A DNA stretch of 64,000 nucleotides from SZUA-584 sp041656035 (GTDB lineage: Bacteria; Bacillota; Clostridia; Christensenellales; SZUA-584), in the NCBI GenBank assembly GCA_964586785.1, contig CAZPHS010000008.1, positions 1 to 64,000 of the forward strand, in the 5' to 3' direction. A program made the position numbers and the translations under genes. The notes below the pieces were generated by a model. The model had not been told where the DNA came from. It did no database searches and was given only the letters and a program-made list of their open reading frames with translations. Of this stretch, positions 33,061-41,792 are shown one piece after another. Position 1 is the stretch's first letter, and each line of letters starts with the position of its first letter.

Positions 33061-35742
33061 TTATTGCGGTTTTATATATGACGCATAAACATACGCGGTA
33101 TATGTTTTATACTTAATTGTATGCCATGAAGCGCCCTTCTTTATTATCTCGACGACGTCTCCTTTTGAAAGTTTACCCAGTATTGTTGAAGAAGTTGACG
33201 CGCCGCTGCGTACATTAAGCGTTCCCGCCGTCACCGTACCGTAGACCGCGGACGATATGTCGATATACTCCGCGTACATATATCCTTCGATGCCGCCGAA
33301 CTTAATGTTGTGCCACTTTGACCCGGGCTTTAAAACCAAAACCGTATCACCGCGCGAAAGCGTTTTAAATATCTTGCCGTTTAAATCCGCGGTCTGCCTG
33401 AAATTTACCCTGTTAGCGTTAACGGCGCCAAATATCGGAGAAACACCGCCGCCCGGCTCTCCCTGCACCTTAACATAATCCGCATGGATATACCCTTCGG
33501 CTCCGTTAAACAAAATCCTGTGCCAATCCAAAGCCGCGCTTTGAGTGATAATGTTAACCGTCGCACCCTTTTGCAGACTGCCTATTACCGAAAAGGACGT
33601 CCCCGCGCCGCTCCTTACATTGAGAACGGAAGCGGTTACGACGCCCGCCGCCTTCGTTTCGTTTTCCAGCTTAACGTATTCGGCAAAAACATGGCATTCC
33701 CGATTCGCGTACCATATCTTATGCCATTGCGCGGTGTCAAAGGCTTTTATTATTTCAACCGTGTCTCCCTTCAGCAAGCCGCCTACAACGCTGTAAGACG
33801 TGCCGGGACCGCTCCTTACGTTCAGCGCGGAGCACGATACGGTGCCCGTTTGTGAAATCACGGGCTTTTGCGGAGTGCTTATGGGCGTCGGCGCCGGTGA
33901 TTCGCTGGAAACCGGCGGCTCCGTTGACGGCGGCTCCGTCGGCGGCTCCGTCGGCGGTTCCGTCGGCGGCGGCTCCGTCGGCGGCTCCGTTGACGGCTCC
34001 GTTGGCGGCGGCTCCGTTGGCGGCGGCTCCGTTGACGGCGGTTCGTCCGGAACGGGTTCGTCCATCTGTACATAATAAGCAAATATATAGGCGTCTATTC
34101 CGCCGAAGTCTATCTTATGCCATTCCGGCGCCGCAAATTGCTGGGTAACGGTTATACGCGCCCCCGCGAATGCCTTTCCTATCGCCGAATGTGTCGTGCC
34201 GGGCGTGCTTCTTACATTAACGTAGTTCACGCAATTTATTATTGTCGCGTTGGCGTATTCATTATCTCCCGGCGCGGGCGGGTTTAAAACAGGCGGAGAT
34301 ATATTAAGCTGCGCCAGATCCGTATTTGGATAGTAAAATTCAAGTATCTGCTGATATGTGCGGCCTTGCTTCGCCTGGGTCTGCGCGCCTCTTTGGCTTA
34401 ATCCTACGCCGTGTCCGTACCTGCGGTGATATATGTTCCAGCTTGTCTCCTTCTCCTCAACCACATAAAGCCTAAGGCTCGTATTGTTAAACGCGCAATA
34501 TGTGCCGCCAGACTCGCCAAGCTTGTTTAAATCTATTGTAAATGTTACGGTAACGGGCTCGCAGACCTGAGCGTTTCCCGTCTCGATTTCTTCCTCTAAA
34601 GTGGCGTTCCTGCTCGCTAGAACCGTCATCGTCACGTCGGCTTTGCTAAAACAGACGCAATTGTTTTCCCCCGTGTAATCCGGCAGCCCATGATTGCCCA
34701 AGTAGGTGTGCGCAACTATACCGCCTATCCGCTGTATTTCTATATCCGAAGAAACCGCGGCAATATACCCTTGCCGCGCAACAGCGGCAAGCGCCGATAT
34801 CTTAAAATAACGCAGCGCGTTCTCGCCCAAAACGCCCGAGCCGGGAATCATTACCCCGTCTTTCATATATTCATACGAAACCGTGCCAAAGTCCGACATA
34901 TTTTTGGGGAAAATCAGAACTTCCTGTACGCTCCATGCGTTCGCGGTGTCGTACGGGTCTTCTTTTATCACATGATACGGTTTTATCGCCGCGCTTGCCG
35001 ACCAAACATGCTGGGGAATATCCACATAGCCGCCGTTAGACGCGGCGTAATATGTCTGAACAAGCTCGCTGCCCGATTTGAGAACCTGCCTTGACGTATC
35101 GTCAACAGCTTTTATAGCGTTCGCATAAGACGGGTTGTATCCCTTGTAAACCTGATCGGAGGACGTATCGCCCATATCGTATGTACCGCCGCCCATATTC
35201 CGCACCGCATATGTACGCGCGGTAACCGCCTGCGCTTTAAGCGCCTCTATAGGCCAGGAATTGCTCATTTCATGCGGAACGACGCCGTAAACATAATAGT
35301 CCAGATAAATATGGTTGATTGCAACGATTGTACTGCCGCTTATTCTAAATTCAATATCACCGCGGTAATTGTTTGTACCGTATTTCGTCGTTTTTATAGA
35401 CGCGTAATTATAAGTGCCCGGCGAAGCCAAAAGCTCCGCGATTTTTATCGTTGAACCCGAACATAAAAGCGTGCCGCCCGAATACAAATTAAGCGAGCCG
35501 CTCTGCAGCTTTACCGTATACGAACCTGACGCGAGGTTTACCTCCGGTTTGCCGGAAACGCAGTAATTACCGTTTAACGAAAACGCAAACGAAGCCGTTG
35601 ATTCTATAGAAAGTTTTATGCGTACAATCGACACATCCGAAGCCTTGGTGTCGCCAATGTGCGCCGAAACAATGCCGACCGCCAAAACAGCAACGACAAG
35701 CAAAAAAAAGATTCGTTTCAATAAGTTAACGGTTGTGTTCAA
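33061..35742 (-). CDS. SpoIID/LytB-domain protein with five SH3b repeats
   Basis: An 893-residue exported protein. Start is a TTG with GAGGGG upstream; a signal segment follows (KRIFFLLVVAVLAVGIVSA). The SpoIID domain spans about residues 125-475, with YYVYGVVPHEMSNSWPIEALKAQAVTARTYA and GHGVGLSQRGAQTQAKQG. SpoIID is a lytic transglycosylase acting on stem-peptide-free glycan. One bacterial SH3 domain (about 500-565) precedes a Pro/Thr/Glu linker (about 568-625), then four SH3b domains run to the C-terminus, each with the (L/V)NVRSGxGTS pattern. True SpoIID is about 340 residues, so this is a secreted relative, perhaps for vegetative or spore wall remodelling. Confidence 0.85.
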   Translation of the reverse strand: MNTTVNLLKRIFFLLVVAVLAVGIVSAHIGDTKASDVSIVRIKLSIESTASFAFSLNGNYCVSGKPEVNLASGSYTVKLQSGSLNLYSGGTLLCSGSTIKIAELLASPGTYNYASIKTTKYGTNNYRGDIEFRISGSTIVAINHIYLDYYVYGVVPHEMSNSWPIEALKAQAVTARTYAVRNMGGGTYDMGDTSSDQVYKGYNPSYANAIKAVDDTSRQVLKSGSELVQTYYAASNGGYVDIPQHVWSASAAIKPYHVIKEDPYDTANAWSVQEVLIFPKNMSDFGTVSYEYMKDGVMIPGSGVLGENALRYFKISALAAVARQGYIAAVSSDIEIQRIGGIVAHTYLGNHGLPDYTGENNCVCFSKADVTMTVLASRNATLEEEIETGNAQVCEPVTVTFTIDLNKLGESGGTYCAFNNTSLRLYVVEEKETSWNIYHRRYGHGVGLSQRGAQTQAKQGRTYQQILEFYYPNTDLAQLNISPPVLNPPAPGDNEYANATIINCVNYVNVRSTPGTTHSAIGKAFAGARITVTQQFAAPEWHKIDFGGIDAYIFAYYVQMDEPVPDEPPSTEPPPTEPPPTEPSTEPPTEPPPTEPPTEPPTEPPSTEPPVSSESPAPTPISTPQKPVISQTGTVSCSALNVRSGPGTSYSVVGGLLKGDTVEIIKAFDTAQWHKIWYANRECHVFAEYVKLENETKAAGVVTASVLNVRSGAGTSFSVIGSLQKGATVNIITQSAALDWHRILFNGAEGYIHADYVKVQGEPGGGVSPIFGAVNANRVNFRQTADLNGKIFKTLSRGDTVLVLKPGSKWHNIKFGGIEGYMYAEYIDISSAVYGTVTAGTLNVRSGASTSSTILGKLSKGDVVEIIKKGASWHTIKYKTYTAYVYASYIKPQ
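33905..34050 (-). repeat. Low-complexity 12-bp repeat coding a Pro-Thr-Glu linker
   Basis: Imperfect copies of a 12-base unit of the CGGCGGCTCCGT type encode TEPP/TEPPP repeats that join the first SH3 domain to the other four. The array is GC-rich and prone to copy-number change. It also creates long open frames in other phases that are not genes. Confidence 0.9.
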
Positions 35743-35883
35743 ACGCTGTTCCCCTCACTAATATTTACCCGCGATAAATAAACAATAACCATATATATTA
35801 ATATATCGTATATATTCTATTATATATCGACAATCTCCTGCAAAAACATGCTGGGAATAAAAAGAATCGAAATAGTTTCGTCA

Positions 35884-37281
35884 TTAATTTGTAATGTTTT
35901 GACGTATCTCCCTTGTTTGCGCCGTAATGTCGCGTATCCACTTTCTGCTGATAAACCGTTTAAGCCCAAGCATAGCCTTAGCGCCTTCACCCGACAGATA
36001 TGAAATCATATAAACAATAAAAAGCGGCAGCTCAAGCACAATGCCAAGAAGAAAAGCCGGTACTAAAGTAAACAGCCAGCTGCACACAAGGTCTATAATA
36101 AGGGAGAACCGCGCGTCTCCCCCGCTGCGTAAAACGCCGCATATGTTGGTATAATTAAACGTGGCAAGCCAGGCTATGCAAAGCCATGTGTAAACAAGAT
36201 ACCGCAGCGCCTCCTGCGTCTGCGCGGAAATATCGTAAAGAGACAAAAAGGGTTCAAGCCCCATAAGGATAAGCCCCCCGACAACAACTGCCGACAACGG
36301 AGTCATCTTTAAAAAACGGCGCGCGTAAATGTACGCCTTTTCCGTCTTGTCTTCTCCCAGCAAATTTCCCACCATAACTCCGCAGGAATTTCCTATAGCG
36401 GTATACACAACATACGCAAGCCGCTCTATTGCGCTGAACACCGCCATCGCCGCGGCCACCTCAAGCCCCATACGGTTATAAATTACAGCCATGCCCATGG
36501 CGAAAATTCCCCAAAAAACCTCGTTGACAATAACCTTTGTTCCCACTCTAAAGAATTGAATAATATATGGTTTTAATATATAAAACGGCGGAAAAAGCTC
36601 GCGCGGCGAGGCGCTCACCTCGTTGCGCCTAACGTTCGATATAACGACGAGCAGCACCGTATCCAACGCCGCGCCGACCACTGTGCCTATGGCCGCCCCT
36701 TTAACGCCGAGCTTTGGCATACCAAACTTGCCGAAAATCAGCACGTAATTTATGGCGGCGTTTACAAACAGCGCTATAAGCGCCGTTATCATGGGCAGTT
36801 TTGTTTTCTCACATCCCTTTAATACATTGGCGTACGATTGTGAAACAGCCATAAATATATACGATATGCCCACAATTGATATGTAATCGCCGCCTTCTTT
36901 CGTAACGCCGGAAAGCGGGTTGAAAATTGCGATAAGCCCCCGCGGCATTGTAACGGTCAGCACAAAAAAAACAGCGCTTACCAAAACAGTGCCCGCAAGA
37001 CATATGCCGAGCGTACGCTGTATTCCGGCTTTATCGCCCTCGCCGTTATACCTGGCTGTAAACACCCAGCCCGACGAACAGATTCCGACCACAAAAATAA
37101 AACACAAAAAGGCGATCTGGTTTGCGTTGCCCACGCCGACAATGGCGTCCTCCCCGAGCGAGCCTACCATTATATTGTCAATGAAAAACATTAACGCCTT
37201 TATTAAGCTTTGCGCGGCAAGAGGAACCGACAGTGTTAAAAATTTTTTGTAGAATGTTTTGCTCTCCGGTGCTGATAACAT
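35884..37281 (-). CDS. MATE-family efflux transporter
   Basis: A 465-residue membrane protein with 12 hydrophobic segments and the MATE family's length. LSVPLAAQSLIKALMFFIDNIMVGSLGEDAIVGVGNANQI in the first repeat and FFRVGTKVIVNEVFWGIFAMGMAVIYNRMG in the second are typical, with the conserved acidic residue in the first helix region (FIDNIMVG). It would export drugs or metabolites using a sodium or proton gradient. It lies between the SpoIID-type gene and spoIIE, with no evident functional link to either. Confidence 0.9.
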   Translation of the reverse strand: MLSAPESKTFYKKFLTLSVPLAAQSLIKALMFFIDNIMVGSLGEDAIVGVGNANQIAFLCFIFVVGICSSGWVFTARYNGEGDKAGIQRTLGICLAGTVLVSAVFFVLTVTMPRGLIAIFNPLSGVTKEGGDYISIVGISYIFMAVSQSYANVLKGCEKTKLPMITALIALFVNAAINYVLIFGKFGMPKLGVKGAAIGTVVGAALDTVLLVVISNVRRNEVSASPRELFPPFYILKPYIIQFFRVGTKVIVNEVFWGIFAMGMAVIYNRMGLEVAAAMAVFSAIERLAYVVYTAIGNSCGVMVGNLLGEDKTEKAYIYARRFLKMTPLSAVVVGGLILMGLEPFLSLYDISAQTQEALRYLVYTWLCIAWLATFNYTNICGVLRSGGDARFSLIIDLVCSWLFTLVPAFLLGIVLELPLFIVYMISYLSGEGAKAMLGLKRFISRKWIRDITAQTREIRQNITN

Positions 37282-37345
37282 GCGCGTTTTCCCTTATAAG
37301 TAAATTACATGATGAGTATTATATCACCGCCGCGGGTTAAGTCAA

Positions 37346-37371
37346 TAAAAAACGGCATCACGCGGGTGCCG
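37346..37371 (-). terminator. Terminator of spoIIE
   Basis: Minus strand CGGCA (37371-37367), 9-base loop, TGCCG (37357-37353), then TTTTTTATT. It follows the spoIIE stop by about 35 bases. Confidence 0.8.
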
Positions 37372-37406
37372 ATTATTATTCCGCCATAAAATTAATCTTC
37401 CGGCGT

Positions 37407-39731
37407 CTATTGCGTTTCCGATATCCGGCATACCATAACAGTCATATCGTCCTGCGGCGCGTTTTGCGCCCGCGCTTTATCAAGTATGGCATTCGCTGTT
37501 TCCTGAGCGCTCTGCTGCGTTATATCACAGAACCACGCGACCGTATCCTCGTTAATCGCGTCCGCCGCGCCGTCGCTGAGCATAACAATCATATCGCCCG
37601 CCATAAGCTTTCTTATTGTGCAAAGCGGCGCTACCTCGTCTATTATGCCTATAGGCAGCGCCCCGGGCTGTATTGTCGCGATTCCTTCTTTATTCAATAT
37701 ATACGCGCATTCGGCTCCGATTTTTGTAAACTTGGCGTCGCCCGTTCTTAAGTCAAGCACGCACAAATCCACGGTTGAGAACACGTCCTCGTTGCCGCGA
37801 AGAATCAATAGTTTATTTATGGTGTCAAAAATGACCGAATCGTCAAACCCCGCCCTGAAAAAATTCTCAACAAGCGATATTGTAGCCGCGCTTTCGCGGC
37901 GCGCGCCCTCCCCGCTTCCCATACCGTCGCAAAGCATCATAATATACCGCCCGTCTTTTAGCGTACCGTATATGTGGCTGTCTCCAGACACTTCGCCTTT
38001 AGCCGCAAAAGCAACCGCCGTCTCGGCGCGATATTTGTGCGCCTGCTCAAAAAGCAGCGTGCGGTACATACCTTTTTCATTTGTTTCATTTGTTTTCTGC
38101 ATGGGCATACCACATGCCCTGCTTAAAACGCTCAAAATATTACATGCGCCGGCAGCCTCGGTTTTCAGTTTTACGCCAACCGTTAAGCCGTTTGCCGCTC
38201 TTTCCGCGCAAACCTCCTTAACCCGAACGTTAACAGCGCCAAGAGCCCTGGCTACCTTCTCTTCGACCGCGGGCAGAAACTTAAACCCTGTATCCATCTC
38301 TCTCCCCAGCTCCGCAACCACATTAGCCACGCCTCTTAGCTGCCGTCCCGTGATAATACGGGAATCCTCCAGCTTTTTCTGCCACTTTAGGCTTAACAGA
38401 TACGCGCCGAATACGTTCTGGGCGGCGCTTAATATACCCTTTATGTTGTAACACTTTTTTACGAACAGCGGAGGTATATCCGTTTGGTCGACAGCGCCCT
38501 TCTTTTCATACGCGGAGAGAAGCTGCGAGAATACGCTGTATGTGGCCAGAAAGTCCCTGTCCCAGCAGCTTTTCCTGAACACGCAGTCTTTGCACGTGCT
38601 GTCGGCAACAACCGAAAGCGCGGAAGAGATGTTCGCGCTGCCCGCCAGATTATGCCGCGCTTCATTAATGAACATATCCCCAGTTTTTACAAAAACGTCG
38701 GAGACCTCCAAAAGCCGTTTTACGGTTAGTTCCTTAACCCGGCGAACATGAAGCTTATATTCAAAGTCGTGCTTCGTCTTTATATCGATATACCGTCCGG
38801 CAAACGCGAAAGCCTTTCTCGGTATCAGCAAAAACAACAGCGCCGCCGCTGCCGCCTCGATAAGCACATTGTACCAAACCACGGAGGAATAGAACGCCGC
38901 GACAAATAAAAGCCCGACAAATACATACCCCGTGGCCGTGCCCGTTTTGCCGAGCTTATGTATAGTACCCGCCAGCAGCCCCAATATGCCCATCATTCCT
39001 GTAATAACGGGTTCCGCGTGAATTCCCACGCAAAGCCCCAGCCCCAAAGACAAACCCACTCCGGCGCCCAGAGCCGCCCCGCCTATGTACGCAACGCACA
39101 GTATAAAAAAGTGCGCCGCGATATAAGCGACATATACTCCCGAAATGTTAAGCGGACCGAACATAATTACAGCGATAAGAGCGCCCAGCGATAAGCATAT
39201 TGTTTCCTCGACGGTAAATATGCTGCGTCTCCTACCCCTGTGACCGATTTCTATCAGAGAGCTGAAAACGTAAATCATCACAAGCGATATAAGACATTCC
39301 AAAACAGCCGGCATATAAACATTAAGACCGGCGGTTTTAAAAACCGCCGCGCTTACCGCGAAGGCGCTTGCGGTGGTTAAAAGCGTAATCCATCGCTTTA
39401 GCCTTAACTGGCCTATGCAAATCAATGTGGTTGCTATAATAAGGGTAACCGTTACAATATACAGCGTGCTTTGCGGCACAAGCAACGCTCCAAGGCACAC
39501 TCCCGCCGCGGAAAACAGCGATTCCGTTCTGCGCGAAAAAAAGCAGGCCGCCACAAAAGCCGGACCGAACGGAGCCATACCGAGCGTTAATTCAATGCGT
39601 GCCAACGCGAAACCGGCAATCATAAACAAAAAAATAAAGGCGGTTTTTTTTATCACGACGGCATGGCGGCGCCAGAACTGCTTTATAATATCTTCCGACT
39701 GCAGCTTTACGGAAACGGCTTGAGACGACAT
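37407..39731 (-). CDS. spoIIE: Stage II sporulation protein E (serine phosphatase)
   Basis: A 774-residue protein with the SpoIIE architecture: a cytoplasmic N-terminus, about ten membrane helices up to residue 310, a central region with Cys pairs (CKDCVFRKSCW), and a C-terminal PP2C phosphatase. Metal-site blocks are MLCDGMGSGEGARRESAATISLVENFF and MIVMLSDGAADAI. SpoIIE dephosphorylates SpoIIAA to activate sigma-F in the forespore and helps polar division. The ATG has GGAG upstream. Its promoter carries a possible Spo0A site. It is strong evidence that the organism sporulates. Confidence 0.95.
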   Translation of the reverse strand: MSSQAVSVKLQSEDIIKQFWRRHAVVIKKTAFIFLFMIAGFALARIELTLGMAPFGPAFVAACFFSRRTESLFSAAGVCLGALLVPQSTLYIVTVTLIIATTLICIGQLRLKRWITLLTTASAFAVSAAVFKTAGLNVYMPAVLECLISLVMIYVFSSLIEIGHRGRRRSIFTVEETICLSLGALIAVIMFGPLNISGVYVAYIAAHFFILCVAYIGGAALGAGVGLSLGLGLCVGIHAEPVITGMMGILGLLAGTIHKLGKTGTATGYVFVGLLFVAAFYSSVVWYNVLIEAAAAALLFLLIPRKAFAFAGRYIDIKTKHDFEYKLHVRRVKELTVKRLLEVSDVFVKTGDMFINEARHNLAGSANISSALSVVADSTCKDCVFRKSCWDRDFLATYSVFSQLLSAYEKKGAVDQTDIPPLFVKKCYNIKGILSAAQNVFGAYLLSLKWQKKLEDSRIITGRQLRGVANVVAELGREMDTGFKFLPAVEEKVARALGAVNVRVKEVCAERAANGLTVGVKLKTEAAGACNILSVLSRACGMPMQKTNETNEKGMYRTLLFEQAHKYRAETAVAFAAKGEVSGDSHIYGTLKDGRYIMMLCDGMGSGEGARRESAATISLVENFFRAGFDDSVIFDTINKLLILRGNEDVFSTVDLCVLDLRTGDAKFTKIGAECAYILNKEGIATIQPGALPIGIIDEVAPLCTIRKLMAGDMIVMLSDGAADAINEDTVAWFCDITQQSAQETANAILDKARAQNAPQDDMTVMVCRISETQ

Positions 39732-39766
39732 ATAATCAACTCCACTTTAAAAAGGTTTGTATGCAG

Positions 39767-39800
39767 ATTATAAGCATGACGCCATATGAACATTGTCGCA
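39767..39800 (-). promoter_or_regulatory. spoIIE promoter with candidate 0A box
   Basis: Minus strand TATAAT (39772-39767) with a GCGACA -35 (39799-39794) at a 21-base spacing. The Spo0A-controlled promoters spoIIE and spoIIG of Bacillus have this unusual long spacing. TGTCGCA (39794-39800, plus strand) differs from the 0A box TGTCGAA at one base and covers the -35. Confidence 0.5.
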
Positions 39801-39945
39801 CTATGCGCGGGGCAGGCGGAAAATTTGCCGATACGCAATAAAAAAAAAGAGCTTGTATGACTATTTTGTTCCCTTTTTGCGTATAATATTAAGTTGCCTG
39901 TTTTTATTCTCAGCCCGACATTTTAAAACCCCTTTTATAAACGTA

Positions 39946-39974
39946 TTGCCTAAAATAACCGCGCTGTATATAAT
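39946..39974 (+). promoter_or_regulatory. eno promoter
   Basis: TTGCCT (39946-39951), 17 bases, TATAAT (39969-39974). It gives a leader of about 140 bases before eno. The leader has GC-rich segments and a repeated GCCGTCCG (39983 and 40070) but no riboswitch I recognise. The rest of the 390-base spoIIE-eno gap shows a further TATAAT at 39882-39887 without a convincing -35. Confidence 0.65.
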
Positions 39975-40121
39975 GAAAAGGTGCCGTCCGGCGGGGCGGG
40001 CAAAACAGGGGTATAAAACCTCGGGTAAATATTTTTACGGTTACATTAATCCGTTTTCGGGTTAAAAGGCCGTCCGATGGTTTAATATATTAATACAAAA
40101 ACGGAATAAGGAGTAAAAAAC

Positions 40122-41426
40122 ATGTACACTATTGAGACAATCAAGGCACGCGAGATATTAGATTCGCGCGGCAATCCCACGGTGGAAGTTGAGGTTGGCT
40201 TATCCGGCGGCGTTGTGGGAAGAGCCGCCGTTCCTTCAGGCGCGTCTACGGGAAGTTTTGAGGCCGTCGAGCTGCGCGACAATGATAAAAAACGCTATTT
40301 GGGCAAGGGCGTGTCGCAGGCCGTACAAAACGTAAACGACATAATAGCCAAAGAAATATCCGGCATGTACGCCTTAGACCAGGCTGCCGTTGACGCGGCA
40401 ATGACAGAGCTTGACGGCACGCCGAACAAATCAAAGCTTGGGGCAAACGCTATACTCGGCGTTTCACTGGCTGTCGCAAAGGCGGCGGCTTATCTTGCGG
40501 ACGTTCCTTTATACAAATATATAGGCGGCGTAAACGCAAAAACCCTGCCGGTGCCTATGATGAATATACTAAACGGCGGCAAACACGCCGATAACAGCGT
40601 CAATATACAGGAATTTATGATTATGCCCGTAGGCGCCGACAGCTTTAAAGACTGCCTGCGAATGAGCGCGGAGGTTTTTCATAACTTAAAAACGGTGCTT
40701 GCGTCCAAAGGTTACGGAACGTCCGTCGGAGACGAAGGCGGCTTCGCGCCCAACTTAAAAGCGGATGAGGAAGCTCTTGAAATAATAACTATGGCCATAG
40801 AAAAGGCCGGTTACGCCGCCGGCAAGGATTTTATGCTGGCGATGGATTCCGCCGCCACGGAAATGTACGAAGAAGCAAAGGCAAAGGGCGAGGAAGGAAA
40901 GTATTATTTCTGGAAAACCGGACAAATGTTCAGCAAACAGCAGCTTGTTGACTATTGGAAAGACCTGTGTACAAAATATTCCGTTATATCTCTTGAAGAC
41001 GGCGCCGCCGAAGAAGACTGGGAAACCTGGCGGATGCTTACCGAAGCGCTGGGCGATCGTATACAAATCGTAGGCGATGATTTATTTGTAACTAATACGG
41101 AACGGCTTAAAAAAGGCATAGACCTTGGCGTATGCAATTCTGTACTTATAAAAGTAAACCAGATAGGAACGCTCACCGAAACGCTTGATACCGTGCAAAT
41201 GGCAAGCCGCGCCGGATATACATCTGTTATATCGCACCGCTCGGGAGAAACCGAGGATGTCACAATCGCTGATATAGCCGTCGCTTTGAATACCGGCCAG
41301 ATTAAAACCGGAGCCCCGAGCCGCACCGACCGCGTGGCGAAATATAACCAGCTTTTGCGCATAGAAGAAGAGCTTGGCGGTCAATCTTTATACGCGGGCA
41401 AAAACGCATGGTTTAATCTAAAGTAG
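40122..41426 (+). CDS. eno: Enolase
   Basis: Glycolytic enzyme (2-phosphoglycerate to phosphoenolpyruvate), 434 residues, full length. Signature regions: SRGNPTVEVEV, SGASTGSFEAVELRD, MPVGADSFKDCLRMSAEVFHNLK, the catalytic GDEGGFAPNL, metal ligands in MAMDSAATEMY, SLEDGAAEEDW and IVGDDLFVTN, the catalytic Lys in SVLIKVNQIGTLTET and SHRSGETEDV near the end. Ribosome site AAGGAG precedes the ATG. It stands alone, convergent with the whiA-crh cluster. Confidence 0.97.
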   Translation: MYTIETIKAREILDSRGNPTVEVEVGLSGGVVGRAAVPSGASTGSFEAVELRDNDKKRYLGKGVSQAVQNVNDIIAKEISGMYALDQAAVDAAMTELDGTPNKSKLGANAILGVSLAVAKAAAYLADVPLYKYIGGVNAKTLPVPMMNILNGGKHADNSVNIQEFMIMPVGADSFKDCLRMSAEVFHNLKTVLASKGYGTSVGDEGGFAPNLKADEEALEIITMAIEKAGYAAGKDFMLAMDSAATEMYEEAKAKGEEGKYYFWKTGQMFSKQQLVDYWKDLCTKYSVISLEDGAAEEDWETWRMLTEALGDRIQIVGDDLFVTNTERLKKGIDLGVCNSVLIKVNQIGTLTETLDTVQMASRAGYTSVISHRSGETEDVTIADIAVALNTGQIKTGAPSRTDRVAKYNQLLRIEEELGGQSLYAGKNAWFNLK

Positions 41427-41496
41427 GGCGGTTTCAGGCGTTGTATTTCTGCGGTTAAGCCAAAACCCATTATGTTATAAACGGAGCGTTTGCGCG

Positions 41497-41521
41497 GTAT
41501 CCCATGTTCTCCATGGGATAC
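41497..41521. terminator. Perfect hairpin between eno and the Crh-like gene
   Basis: GTATCCCATG (41497-41506), 5-base loop, CATGGGATAC (41512-41521): a flawless 10-bp stem between two convergent genes. Neither strand has a T-run, so it may work as a bidirectional barrier or mRNA 3' protector. Confidence 0.5.
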
Positions 41522-41533
41522 GCCTCCCTCCGA

Positions 41534-41791
41534 TTAAAACGCCGTAGTAACCAGCTTTTCAATAGCCGCTATGGCCGCCTCTTCATCCTTGCCGTTAGCA
41601 AAAACATAAATGGCCTCGCCCTGTTTAACGCCGAGCGAAAGCACGCCCATTATGCTTTTGGCGTTTATCTTTTTGTTGCCCTTTTCTACGAATATCTGTG
41701 ACGCAAACCCGCCGGCGACCTGTACAAACATGGCCGCTTTTGAAGCTCTTAAACCGTCGGCGTTTGCTATTGTCAATTCCTTAGCCTGCAT
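41534..41791 (-). CDS. Crh-like HPr paralogue lacking His15
   Basis: 85 residues from MQAKELTIANADGL, the ATG one base past the whiA stop with GGGGGGAG upstream. The HPr fold is clear, but the PTS phosphorylation block, normally GLHARPA, reads GLRASKA, so position 15 is Arg. Position 46 is still Ser in INAKSIMGVLSLG, the site HPr kinase modifies. That is the pattern of Crh in Bacillus (Gln15, Ser46), a carbon-catabolite corepressor that cannot carry PTS phosphate. Location after rapZ-whiA also matches crh. I infer a regulatory and not a transport role. Confidence 0.85.
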   Translation of the reverse strand: MQAKELTIANADGLRASKAAMFVQVAGGFASQIFVEKGNKKINAKSIMGVLSLGVKQGEAIYVFANGKDEEAAIAAIEKLVTTAF

Positions 41792-41792
41792 C

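Noticed and set aside
33800..34148. Plus-strand and alternative-frame ORFs rich in Gly/Ser or Arg
   Set aside because: Shadows of the 12-bp repeats that encode the Pro-Thr-Glu linker of the SpoIID/SH3 protein.
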